From contig CM060477.1 of assembly GCA_030544235.1 (NCBI GenBank), positions 9,632,434 through 9,696,433 of the forward strand: a stretch of DNA of 64,000 nt, given 5' to 3'. The stretch is from Lepturacanthus savala. Its lineage: Eukaryota > Chordata > Actinopteri > Scombriformes > Trichiuridae. Position 1 is the first letter of the stretch. Every line of letters begins with the position of its first letter. Below are positions 54,701 to 64,000 of the stretch, piece after piece. Under the pieces are notes generated by a model. It ran no database searches and was not told where the DNA came from. It saw only the letters and a list, made by a program, of their open reading frames with translations. The position numbers and the translations under genes are program-made.

Positions 54701-55172
54701 GCCTCTATAATCACCACTACTTGTAGCCTAGAAAGAGAGATGTGGGTCATCGAGGGCCGCACCGTGCCAGCTATCACATCCAACAAGTAATATCACTAAT
54801 AATACAATATGTATATAAATTGCTGTCATTTCACTATACAATTTCTTATTTGACGTTTCTTATACGCCACGGACTCCTTTGTCCAAATGGGTTTTTACCT
54901 TGATAACGAAAACAAGTGAGATATATATTTACCTCCAGCATCCTCATCTTTTGTCATGGCTGAAAGCTGAATACATTAAGTGCTGGACATGAGGCCCGAA
55001 AAGAACTTAGAGGCTATGAGAGTCAGACGCCTACTCACTTATTACAATCGGACAAATCCTGCATCCTCCTCTCCTCTCGTCTCATAAACCTTTTTATTCA
55101 GGGACCTGGAGACCTCTCCGGAACAAAACAGCTTTTAGTGCTACCATCTCTCCCTGCTTGTGTTTTCGCAAA

Positions 55173-55230
55173 TAGCTCTCCCTCTCTCCCTCTCTCCCTC
55201 TCTCTCTCTCTCTCTCGCTCTCTCTCTCTA
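55173..55230. repeat. CT-rich microsatellite
   Basis: CTCTCCCT units pass into pure CT with one CG interruption. Confidence 0.9.
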
Positions 55231-55575
55231 ATTTCTCTCAAAAAACTGTCTGTGGAAAAAAAAAAATGGAGCTGTTGTAGTCCATCAAGTCATTGTCTGA
55301 TTAAGAGATTGCTTCTTCCACCGAATGAAATAATAATTCATCCAACTCAAATCCAGCAGAACTCAATTTGTTTATATTTGTTGGATTTCTCCATTCAATT
55401 CTCCTCCAACATGAGCTGAAAGCACGTGTCTTAAAACACACTCGTAATTATTATTATCATTATTAATAATATTAATAATGATGATAATAAGAAGAAGACT
55501 GTTGGCCCGTCGTTGATCCATATTATTACAGAGGAAAATTAGGCCACTGGTCCTCTCCGGTCCGGCTCCATCACC

Positions 55576-55591
55576 GTGTGCGCGCGCGCGT
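55576..55591. repeat. (CG)n alternating run (Z-DNA candidate)
   Basis: GTGTGCGCGCGCGCG, about 2.6 kb upstream of the putative prox1 first exon. Confidence 0.8.
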
Positions 55592-55790
55592 TGCACTTAA
55601 TTGTGGTCGGAGTGCCAAAAACGTACCTTTTATGACACCTTTTTTTTGGAGATTTTATTGTTCTCTCTTCCTCCCTTTCCTTTTGCATTTTAGTCCCAAC
55701 TCTAATAAATATGTCAATAACTTCAGCCATCAGTGCGCAGCGCCAGAGCGCGTTATCAGTCTTGGGCATCGAGGTGTGTCACACTCGACC

Positions 55791-55791
<1 letters not shown>

Positions 55792-55824
<33 letters not shown>
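55792..55824. repeat. Poly-A run, 33 bp
   Basis: Thirty-three uninterrupted A. No retroposon body was recognised on its 5' side, so it need not be a poly-A tail. Confidence 0.9.
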
Positions 55825-55829
<5 letters not shown>

Positions 55830-56999
55830 GGGAATGTGAGTTTGAAATAAATACACGGGGTTGATCCACCTGGAATGGGTCGCGATAAGAGCAGCCGGTG
55901 TTAACCAACACGTTTCCTCTACACCTCATCCGAGTCTTCCTTTTCCAAACACGGCTTTTCTTTAATGTCCCCGGCCTGTTTTTCCAGCCTGCGTGCCCAC
56001 CGACGGCACCCAGGGGAGCCGAGGCCAAATCAGCCACAGGCCAGTTAGGGAGCAGGGGGCCGGGACACCTGCTTTGGAAAAGACACTCCAGACACTAAAG
56101 TTTGCTGACTTCGTCGCAATTTCGCTCGTGGCTCAAAAAAAAAACACACTTGCTTGCGACATGGAAAAGAGACTCGCCTTTTCCTTTCTGGCACCTGACA
56201 CAGAGAGAGGGAGAGAGAGGGGCATATGGAAAATAAGATTTCTCGTTAAGTACTTTAGGATCCTGTTTGTGCAGGGGATAAAAAAAGAAGATTATACGTG
56301 CAACGAATGGATGCTATGTGAAAATCTGGAGAAAAAGGGGGGGAAAAAGAAGGCAAACCATTTACGCATTTTTTCTGGTTACACCCAGTCCAATCATACG
56401 AATAAATGTAACGTGCTACTAATAATTATTACAGCATTAATAATAGCAATGGTAATAATAATATCTCAACGTTCCTCGTTTAATATATTAAATTAAGTAA
56501 TTTCTTGCATATAGGCCACTTAATCCGATGTTCACGCTTTCTTTAATTGCAGGAATGCAGCCCGAGTCTAAATAAAACTGAATGTGACCTCTATGATCCA
56601 GAATTATAATGAAGTCGATGATATAAATAATTCTCCTGCATAAAGATGAATTTCAGTGGCACGACGCTGCGATCGTTTCCAAAGAATGGGAGTAAACAAA
56701 GCGTGTATATCACCTGTTGTAAAGGTCGAAGGCTAAAACGGCGCAAAAAAAGGGAAAAAAAAAGAAAAAACAACAGAACAAAACTGGAGCATAATTAAAA
56801 GAATCCAATTTGTAAGAATGCGGGAGGATGAGGGCGAGCAGCCGGCATCGTTTCATAAAAACAGAAGCGTCAAACAGGTTTTTCCTGCGCAGAGGATCAG
56901 ATGCCAGAGTCCACAGGCTCCGGTGTTACAGGTGGAGAAGTTTCAAAGGGAGAGTTGTCAAATAATTAATCGAAACTCTTTAGATTCTGCGAATTCGGG

Positions 57000-57320
57000 C
57001 GCGTTTCTGCATCCATTCGGTGAGAGTTTTACATGTGAGGGCGTTTAATAATCGTTTCTGAAACGCGCACAGTCCATGCGCTCTGAAACACGGACAGGGA
57101 GCCGCTGTTTTAGGATTTTTTTTTTCGGCTCGCGAATTTCACAAAGAGACGTTTAGCTCAACCTCATCCTCAGATATTGGCTTCCCTGCGTAATCTAAAT
57201 TCCGAAGCAAAACTGCGAGCCTGTGCGCTGCTTTGCGTGTTCATAAATCAGACTTTGCTGTAACCAATGAGAAACTCACCGCGCGTAAAATATTTCTACA
57301 TGCCACACCGAGCCTCCAAT
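57000..57320. promoter_or_regulatory. CpG-containing block with CCAAT box upstream of prox1
   Basis: Sequence with raised CpG (CGCGCAC, GCTCGCGAA, CCGCGCG) surrounds a CCAAT box at 57264-57268. It lies about 0.9 kb upstream of the putative prox1 first exon. In mammals a divergent antisense lncRNA starts upstream of PROX1, and this block is a possible counterpart promoter. No transcript structure can be shown from sequence alone. Confidence 0.25.
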
Positions 57321-57949
57321 ACCCAAGTGACCCACTACTGTACGTCCTTTTCAGAAAGTTTAAATATATCACTTGTCTGTAAATTTTTTTCCTTTACGCA
57401 TAGATGTGTAAAATATATACATCCTGACGCAGAAAAAAAATAAATCACAAAGTTGGAAATCTCAAAGAAAAAAGGAATGTTAATGTTTTTCCAACAGACG
57501 CTCCTAAACATACAATCGAAACATGCATTAACACAACTGAACAAGTCGTTTGACTTGTAAAATAAAACTGTTGATTTGACATGTTAATGAAAAACATTAG
57601 CATTAAAAACAGCAAATTAAAAAAAAACGATTTATTTCATATTTCAATCATGTGAAAATATTCTTGTTTTCCTTAAATGTCATGAATACAAGTACAGCTG
57701 TGCCGGGTAATGTCACCGGCTGTAAATTCAAATCTTCAATGAAATTATTATCAGCTTGATCAAATTATTATTTTCTTGTTCAAAATTATTGGCACTTTAC
57801 TCGAAACATTATGGAATGAATCCGTTTCCGTTTATTGTTGAAACTTCGACATTTAAGACTAAACGGTTAAGGAAGAAAAGTGTTTTACTGCGCGGTGTCA
57901 AATAACGATTCTTACTCGCGCAGTCGGTGAACTGGGAAGAAAATTATTA

Positions 57950-58150
57950 GTAAGAGTGGTATTTCCTTTTTTTTTCCTCCTCTCTCTCTCTCTTTCCCTC
58001 TCTCTCTCTTTAGCTGCACGCCTGAAGTCCCCATTCTCTGGTCAACTTCAGTGCGTTGTCCTCCGGACCGGACGGACGCTTCTTATTGGTAGGTGGCGAC
58101 AGTTACATCACGCCGCTCGTGACGCGCACGTCTTCCTGTTTCCTTCAGCC
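57950..58150 (+). promoter_or_regulatory. Putative prox1 promoter region (CpG-rich, TATA-less)
   Basis: The sequence becomes rich in CpG from about 58030. It holds an inverted CCAAT box (ATTGG, 58085-58089), a perfect 5-bp inverted repeat with 5-nt spacer TCACGCCGCTCGTGA (58108-58122), and an ETS-like TTCCTG (58133-58138). A pyrimidine tract occupies 57968-58013. The position just upstream of the predicted first exon supports a promoter role. The transcription start cannot be fixed from sequence alone. Confidence 0.5.
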
Positions 58151-58545
58151 GCGTCTTAAAGTGAATCTTAGTGGCTGAGGAGCGCTCCAGCATCCAGTCC
58201 TCTGCATCCAGTGCGCCTCGGAGACGCACACACACGCAGTCTCTCTCTCTCTCTCCCTCTCCCTCTCTCTAGCCCTCTCGCTCTCTTGCTTTCCCTCTAT
58301 GTCTCTCACTCTTTTAGTTACAGCAGAGGATAGAGGGAGAGAGCGACGCGCAAGAGCTCTTTTCATCTTCTATATTTTCCCCGTTTTGTTCCTTTCGCTC
58401 GCGTCGCTGACTTTATTCCGGCTCTTCCTCCTGTGAGAAATTTCTTATCCCAGCATCCAGCGATCCGCCGCCGCTCCGCGTATATTCTCTCTCCCTTTTT
58501 TTTTTCGCCGTAGGAGTTCAGGTTGTCCCCCTCTTCATCTAAAGG
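58150..58545 (+). other. prox1: Putative non-coding first exon of prox1
   Basis: CpG-rich sequence with a long CT tract (58238-58282) ends in AAAGG|GTAAGT, a near-perfect U2 donor at 58545/58546. About 3 kb downstream is the acceptor of exon 2, so the two pair naturally. The 5' limit is a guess; no TATA box or clear initiator was found. The motif GCATCCAG occurs three times (58190, 58204, 58453). A second strong donor (GCGAA|GTAAGT) at 58870/58871 could extend this exon or define an alternative one. Confidence 0.6.
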
Positions 58546-61538
58546 GTAAGTAACCGTGTCCTCGGATACCTCCCTCTCTTGTTCTTGTTCTGCCTCGCCT
58601 GCGCACGGTGGGCGGACAAAAAAAATAAACAATCAAACATCATTAACGGGGAAATATATTCTTGCGATCAACAGCTAATCGTACCTATATGATATTATTT
58701 GCTCCGATTCGCTCCCCCTCATCTTAATATGTGTTAAGAGTTGCGCGAGCAGCCCGTGTGTGTATGTGTGTGTTTGTGTGTGTGTGTGTGTTTTGCGAGG
58801 ATGATTTGCGGACGGTAGCCCAGCCTTCCTCATCAAAGCGGAGATCAAGTTGATTTGCAACTTTGGCGAAGTAAGTTTTTTTTTTGGAAGCGTGTTTTGG
58901 TTTTTCTTTCTTTTTTTTTTCCTGCAACATGGTTTAAAGTCGTAAAGTTTAAAGGCGTAAAGTCACTTTTAGTTGTATCCCGTCTCCTTGTGCGTATTGA
59001 CCCACGTTGTCTTTGTCCCGTATAGGCTCAATCGTTTTATTACACCTTATGTGGCTGTTTATTCGCCCAAAATCCGCGTCCAGGCAGTTCTGGAGTTTCT
59101 GATCCTCTCCTGCCTCGTGGACGCGTCGCCTGCGCTCAGCGGCAACGCGTTTGGGGCGTTTGTGATGAAGCGCTCGCCCGCCTGTGTTGTTGGGAGCTGC
59201 GCTCGTCTGTCACAGGCTCTGATTTCGCAGGTTCCACTTTGTTTCTTCCATAGAAAGTGTTGTGGACACTCATTTAAGTCTTAAAAGGTGATTCCAGAAG
59301 TTGTAGTTTTAATTGAAGACCAACTTTTAACCCCGAACTTCATTTATGTGTGTATTCTTTTTTTTCTCTTATAAACCAAGATGTTTAAAAAATAATACAA
59401 TTTTTAAAAAAGAATAAAAAAGAAAAGTTTCTGAGATCCAGGGCAGAAAGGGAATAATAGATGCGGTGTAAAAAGCCTATTGTTGATTGGTGATTGAAAT
59501 TATTGAAAGTTTTTTTTTTTGGTAGAGACAGAGTGAGTGCGCATGGGCAATAGGAGACAGGTGCGCCTTCAGAAAAGACAGGTGCTGGTGACTATTTCAA
59601 ACTCATTGTTAAGATCCTGGACCGATCGTGTCATTTTTTTTTCTTGGAGACGCATCAGCTCTCGTCTGAACTGTTGGACGTGGCTGTCGACACTTGGGCT
59701 GAGGCCATTTATCCGAGGGTTTTATTTTAGAAGTGCGTTTCTTCAGGAGGGAAACACTGACATCAATCTGTTCTCCTATTATTAATCTGAACTTTAATTG
59801 TTTAATTTTGTCAGTTTAGTTAAAAAAAAATCACAATTTGCATTTTTTTCCCCAGAGCGCCAATACTTGTCACTTGTGTGCTGCATCTAACAAAGCCAAC
59901 CGCAAAGTTGTATGCACTTGTGTGTGTGTGTGTGTGCGTGCGTGCGTGTGTGTGTGTGAGAGAGAGGCTTAATGACAAGAAGCCTTTGCTTTTTTAATGC
60001 CTTTTCACTTGTAATTGTGATTTTAAGATTACATTTTTTCTTCTTTACATCAAGAAAACTCAGCTCAATAAAGTACTTTTAAATCAGACTGGAGTTCAGT
60101 TTTCACTCACCACTGAACCTGAGCTTCAGATATATGTCAAATTTAATAAGGAAATCAGACAAGGGTGAGTCTGAGTCATTTGACGTTCTTGTATTCAAAA
60201 CTGTACATTTTTGTTAAGTCTAAGTAAGTTTTAAAATCACATTTAAATAGTGTGAAATGTGTATATATTTGTGGACACTTGTGCAATTTCAACAAAGGAA
60301 ATAATACTGCATTTTAAAAATATTTTCATTATTTCTTAAGCTTTCATTCTCAATAAGGACTTAGATTTTTGTATTAAAAAATGTAATGTATTATTCCACC
60401 TTGCCTTTTGTGGTGATATGAAGAAATTGCCTAAATTCCTAAATTCACAATCTTCAGAAACATTTTTTTTGTGTGTCTTTTTGAAATGGTCTCTGATAAT
60501 ATCACAACAACTGAAATTGGACGCATCTGATATGGCTCCGACTTAGACACTGCCACCGCTGCTTACATAGCATTATTGATGCAGGCCTGTACTGACAAAA
60601 CGTTTTGCTTTCACAGGGGCATTAGGGTTTTTGTAAGAGAGCTTTAAGTTGTTCCTTGCCAGAGTTGACCCTTGTGACCTATTCATTTGAGCAGAATTAA
60701 CTGCCCTTGCCAGATGAAAAGACAAACAAAAAACACAGAAGTGAGCTCACGCTGGCACCAAAATCAATAGGCCTATTTTGTGTTTCTTTTATGTGTCACT
60801 CTGCAGTTGCTTAAGATATGATGGCCATATTGATTGAACGCAGGACATTCATTTTGAATTTATGCAATGTGTAAACAATGATATAAAAAAGGAATATATT
60901 GCAGAATTGACCTCACTTATTGAATTGTTTTTTGAAAGTGTCTATGATGACATGTACATTGTACTTTGCCTGTCTTTGTACACCACTTTTTTTTTGATCA
61001 CCCTATTTCTTTTTTATTATATTTTGTGAGTTATTAGCTCCTATGTTGGCTCACACTGCATAAACACGGAATTGAGGACAAGTACTTAAGTAATTATCAT
61101 AATTTTATGCAGCTTTGTGTTCCGTGGGAACTGGTTCAGTGTCGCGCAGCATGTAACAGAGGACAGGATAAAATGTAGGACTTTGCCCTGGAATGTCGAG
61201 CAGAGCCTAATTTTGACCCCACCTTGCCTGTTCTCCTTACCCCTCGGTCGTTGGTTCTTACTGTCAAAATGTAATCATGGATTTCTCTTTTTTTTTTGTA
61301 GAAACACATGAGGGAGAATTGCCTACTGGCTGTAGAAAAAAACACAGTTTATGTGAACGCATGTAAGCTAATGCGTTTCTCCAGAAGGATTTAAATTGTT
61401 TCAGTCTCTAAGGCACATTTAAGCTTTCTGTTTTAGATTTAGTTTAGGTCATGTTGTGCTTGAGCGAGTGACTGACAGATTCTAAAAATATATTTAATTT
61501 TGATGAGTCATGCATCTGTACATTTTTTTCCCCCACAG
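58546..61538 (+). other. prox1 intron 1
   Basis: Spans from the GTAAGT donor to the CCCCACAG acceptor, about 3.0 kb. It contains TG repeats at 58757-58793 and 59918-59961, many T-runs, and an alternative donor at 58871. The CpG-rich character continues into its first several hundred bases (to about 59250), which may carry promoter-proximal regulatory sequence. No further coding sequence was recognised in it. Confidence 0.6.
61521..61538 (+). other. Splice acceptor of prox1 intron 1
   Basis: A pyrimidine-rich run followed by CCCCACAG ends at 61538, 66 nt before the start codon. This is a textbook U2-type 3' splice site. Vertebrate PROX1 genes have a non-coding first exon and begin coding in exon 2, which fits. 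Confidence 0.85.
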
Positions 61539-61604
61539 GTACTCAGAGGCTTTGATCCTAGAGGACTGGCTTTGTGGGATATGGCCCAATAGCAGCAACC
61601 CGTG
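61539..61604 (+). other. prox1: 5' UTR portion of prox1 exon 2
   Basis: Sixty-six bases lie between the predicted splice acceptor and the Prox1 start codon. The main ATG has G at -3 but C at +4, a moderate initiation context. The leader contains a complete three-codon uORF, listed separately. No other ATG precedes the start within this piece. Confidence 0.85.
61581..61592 (+). promoter_or_regulatory. Minimal uORF (Met-Ala-Gln-stop) in the prox1 leader
   Basis: The sequence ATGGCCCAATAG forms a complete three-codon ORF. Its ATG has G at -3 and G at +4, a stronger context than the main start. The stop codon ends 12 nt before the Prox1 ATG, so scanning ribosomes would meet it first, and full-length synthesis would need leaky scanning or very short-range reinitiation. 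The ORF is seen directly; its regulatory effect is inferred. Confidence 0.6.
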
Positions 61605-63605
61605 ATGCCGGACCATGACAGCGACTCCCTCCTGAACAGACAGACCAAGCGAAGACGTGTGGACATTGGTGTTAAGAGGACCGTGGGCAGCACAGCCTCC
61701 TCCACAGCAACAACAACCACTGATAACATTGCCCGCGCCAAAGCAGCCATTTTCAGTGCCATGAACTCTCTGAACTCCCACTCTCACCACGGATCAGACA
61801 CCGACTCCATGGAGTGCTCTGTAGTGCAGCCACATGGTGGGCCTGGCGTAGTATCAGCTAGCGACAGTGAGTCCAAGTCCAATGTACTCCGAAAGCTACT
61901 GAAGCGGGCCAACTCATATGAAGACACCATGATGCCCTTCCCTGGCACCACCATTATCTCCCAGCTTCTCAAGAATAACATGGCTAAAAATGGAGGAGGA
62001 CCCGAAAGGGGAGAAAGAGGGGACAGAGGTGAGAGAGGGGATGTCGGTTTCCCCGGCTCAGGGCTCTCCAATGCAAGTTCAGATGCTCCCCAGGAGGACG
62101 CCTGCAGTAACTCCTCTCAAGACAGCACCCCTCAGGAATGCTTGTCACCATTTGGCCGTCCTCCTGGCCTGGGCACCTTTGACATCGAACGTCTCAATGA
62201 TGAACACCTACGTGCCAAGCGAGCCCGCGTAGAGAACATTATTCGTGGTATGAGCCACTCACCCAGTGTGGTGGTACCTGCTTCCCGCCACGAGCGTGAC
62301 CATGAGATGGATGGTGAGCGGGAAATGGAGCTAGACTGCCCTCCTCCTCAGTCTCAGCAGCAGGCCCCCAGCAGCCCACGAGGAGGTGAGGTGTGCAGCA
62401 GTAGCAGCCGAGAGAACAAGCGTAAGCAGCGTCTGCCTCAGCAGCAACAGCAGAGCTTCACCCAGCTGGTGTGCCAGAGGAAGGAACAGAAGCAGGAGGA
62501 GCGACGGCAATTGAAGCTGCAGCTGGAGGACATGCAGAAGCAGCTACGCCAGCTGCAGGAGAAGTTCTTTCAGATCTATGACTCAACTGATGACTCAGAA
62601 CACAACGACCTCCACAATGACCTCCATAATGACATAGGAAACATGTCCGAGGACAGCCCAGCTAGGTCCGACACTGGTGGGGATGACCGGGGTGGAGATG
62701 ACTTACGCTCTGACAATGAGATGTCTGACCTGGACCCGGGCCATTTCCTAGACAGGGCACGGGCATTGCTTCAGGAGCAGGCTCTGCTTGCAGACGGAGA
62801 GAAGCCAAGAAGAGAGGGGCTCAGCCGGGGCAAAGGACAGGGAGGTCCAGGCTCCTCCGTGCATGCTGAAGGTAAACAGCTGGCAGAAACACTGAAGCAG
62901 GAACTCAATTCGGCCATGACCCAGGTGGTGGACACAGTGGTTAAAGTGTTTGCCAAGCCTCCACGCCCTACACCCCAGCAAGCCTTCCCCCCACTTTCCA
63001 TACCTCCTGAAAGGTTTCCCAACGCTGTCAATGGAGACAACACCAACTTCCACACCGCCAACCAGAGGCTGCAGTGCTTCGGTGATGTCATCATTCCCAA
63101 TCCACTAGACTCCTTCGCTGGCATGCCCGGGATGCCAGGTGCCGCCAATGACCAAACCGAAGCATTGCCCTTAGTTGTGAGGAAGACACCTAGTGAACAC
63201 CACCACCACCACCACCAGTCCTCAGCTGTGGGCGCCCATGGTGGTCACCATCATCCCTCCCTTCATCCCTCCTCGCTCTCTGCCTCGATGGGTTTCAGCC
63301 CCCCATCCTTCAGACACCCCTTTCCCCTGCCTCTCATGGGTTACCCTTTCCAGAGTCCACTGGGTGGACCCACAGGTGGCTACCCTGGCAAGGACCGTTC
63401 CTCACCAGACTCCATGGACCTGTCCCGCGAGACCACCAGCCTGAGGACCAAGATGGCATCAGGTCACCACCTGGGGCACCACCATCGTTCCTGTTCACCA
63501 GCACATCCTGGCAGCACGGCTGAGGGACTCTCCCTGTCCCTTATCAAGTCTGAATGCAGTGATCTCCAGGACATGGCTGACATCTCACCATACTCAGGCA
63601 GCAAT
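61605..63605 (+). CDS. prox1: Prox1 homeobox transcription factor, first coding exon (partial gene, 667 codons)
   Basis: Encodes the N-terminal two thirds or more of Prospero homeobox protein 1, a nuclear transcription factor for lymphatic, lens, liver, retina and neural fates (family knowledge). Seen: ATG at 61605 opens MPDHDSDSLLNRQTKRRRVD, matching the vertebrate PROX1 N-terminus. The basic NLS is at residues 15-25. An LRKLL nuclear-receptor box is at 95-99, followed by the conserved MMPFPGTTIISQLLKNN. RAKRARVENIIRGMSHSP is at 203-220, and a Q-rich segment plus a charged coiled coil at about 279-325. LAETLKQELNSAMTQVVDTVVKVF is split over 426-449, and FGDVIIPNPLD and TEALPLVVRK at 492-526. 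The ending LSLSLIKSE...ISPYSGSN is at 642-667. The exon ends in phase 0 at 63605; the homeo-Prospero domain must be in later exons outside the window. The in-frame GTG just before the ATG is not the start. Odd: low-complexity inserts ERGERGDRGERGD (134-146), HND repeats (333-343) and six histidines (532-537). Fish keep prox1a and prox1b; prox1a is more likely, but I cannot settle it. Confidence 0.96.
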
Positions 63606-63614
63606 GTATCCTTA
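63606..63614 (+). other. U12-type (minor spliceosome) 5' splice site of prox1 intron 2
   Basis: Immediately after codon 667 (Asn of ISPYSGSN) the sequence is GTATCCTTA. It matches the U12-type donor consensus (G/A)TATCCTTT at all but the last position and fits the U2 consensus GTRAGT poorly. In PROX1 proteins the residues after SGSN/SGSA are MQEGLS..., encoded by the next exon, so the boundary agrees with the protein family. Prospero-family genes are known for a U12-type intron at the corresponding region (the Drosophila prospero twintron). The U12 branch site and acceptor lie outside the window. Confidence 0.8.
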
Positions 63615-64000
63615 AAAATTAAAAAAAAAAAGTCTGGATGCTGTGTGTGGGTAGGGGTGGAGGGCGGGCAGTAATTAGTTAAGGTTTAGGATGTTCATAT
63701 TAGTTGCCTGTACATACTAGGAAAATCTGATTTTAGATGGTAACTCTTTGGTATAGACAGGTGTGCATCTGGACCTCAAAGAGTTAAAATCAAATCTTTG
63801 TGAAACTAGCCTAAGAAGCAGAGAAATTGTTGATGAATCACTTTTCCTCCCACTGCTGTTCCTTTCTCCATTGTACTGCATTGTATATTTATTTTTATAC
63901 TCAGACCTCTTCCTTCTCACAGCCTTCCTTCCATCTTCAAGCCTAAGTGCTTTAAAAGCTCTCTTGTCACATATCACATACTCACGAAGATTAGGTCCCC
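63606..64000 (+). other. Start of prox1 intron 2 (runs off the window)
   Basis: The frame from exon 2 stays open for 22 codons (VSLKIKKKKSGCCVWVGVEG and two more) to a TAA at 63672-63674, and includes an A-rich run at 63621-63631. A second possible donor, GTAGGG, starts at 63651, 45 nt after the U12-type donor. No sequence encoding the expected next exon (MQEGLS...) is present to position 64000. A pyrimidine-rich stretch ending CACAG near 63922 resembles an acceptor but is not followed by Prox1 coding sequence. Confidence 0.75.

Larger units (their letters stand above)
51721..57000. other. Gene-free block upstream of the prox1 promoter
   Basis: Contains the 41-bp minisatellite, TG/CT/CA arrays, a CG run and poly-A. 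A 148-aa ORF (53,134-53,580) has no recognised domain. The 167-aa ORF at 55,993 is lysine-rich and unsupported. Confidence 0.55.

Noticed and set aside
55792..55824. Poly-A run as the tail of a processed pseudogene or SINE
   Set aside because: No gene-like or retroposon body and no target duplication was seen next to it.
55993..56496. 167-aa ORF near the prox1 promoter
   Set aside because: Lysine-rich with A-run-derived stretches; no domain, and no exon structure linking it to prox1.
59231..59287. Possible extra 5' UTR exon in intron 1 (TTTCGCAG acceptor, AAAAG|GTGATT donor)
   Set aside because: The acceptor lacks a polypyrimidine tract, and nothing else supports the exon.
61602..61604. GTG as the Prox1 start, one codon upstream
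   Set aside because: ATG at 61605 gives the conserved MPDHD N-terminus; GTG starts are not expected for this gene.
63900..63922. Acceptor-like CTTCCTTCTCACAG as the end of prox1 intron 2
   Set aside because: The following sequence does not encode MQEGLS..., and no U12 branch site precedes it.

Overview
The window looks like a stretch of teleost fish genome holding one recognisable protein-coding gene, the 5' part of prox1 (prox1a-type), on the + strand at the right-hand end. The fish assignment rests on three things: the encoded protein (N-terminus MPDHDSDSLLNRQTKRRRVD, the LRKLL box, a coiled coil, and fish-like inserts), the very dense (CA)n/(GA)n microsatellites, and repeat families typical of teleosts (a Tc1-like and a piggyBac-like miniature element, and a decayed LINE).

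Layout. About 1-57,900 is a gene desert: no ORF in it has domain content, codon structure or splice context that I could accept as a gene. It contains microsatellites, purine/pyrimidine tracts, a dead LINE (16,455-17,950, minus strand), a piggyBac-like MITE (23,993-24,566), a Tc1-like MITE (24,675-25,048), several dispersed-repeat fragments, and unique AT-balanced stretches that could be regulatory. About 57,950-58,545 is the CpG-rich putative promoter and non-coding first exon, ending at a strong GTAAGT donor. 58,546-61,538 is intron 1. 61,539-63,605 is exon 2: 66 nt of leader, then 667 codons. From 63,606 the second intron begins; the C-terminal homeo-Prospero domain lies beyond the window.

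Most interesting. The donor after exon 2 reads GTATCCTTA, which fits the minor (U12-dependent) spliceosome, not the usual GTAAGT. The reading frame stays open for 22 codons past it, and a U2-type GTAGGG lies exactly 45 nt downstream in frame. That is the arrangement expected of a prospero-like 'twintron', where two spliceosomes compete. In addition, a three-codon uORF (M-A-Q-stop) in a strong initiation context ends 12 nt before the Prox1 start. Together these suggest layered post-transcriptional control of a dosage-sensitive transcription factor. No wholly new system was found; the splice-site and uORF observations are the best leads.
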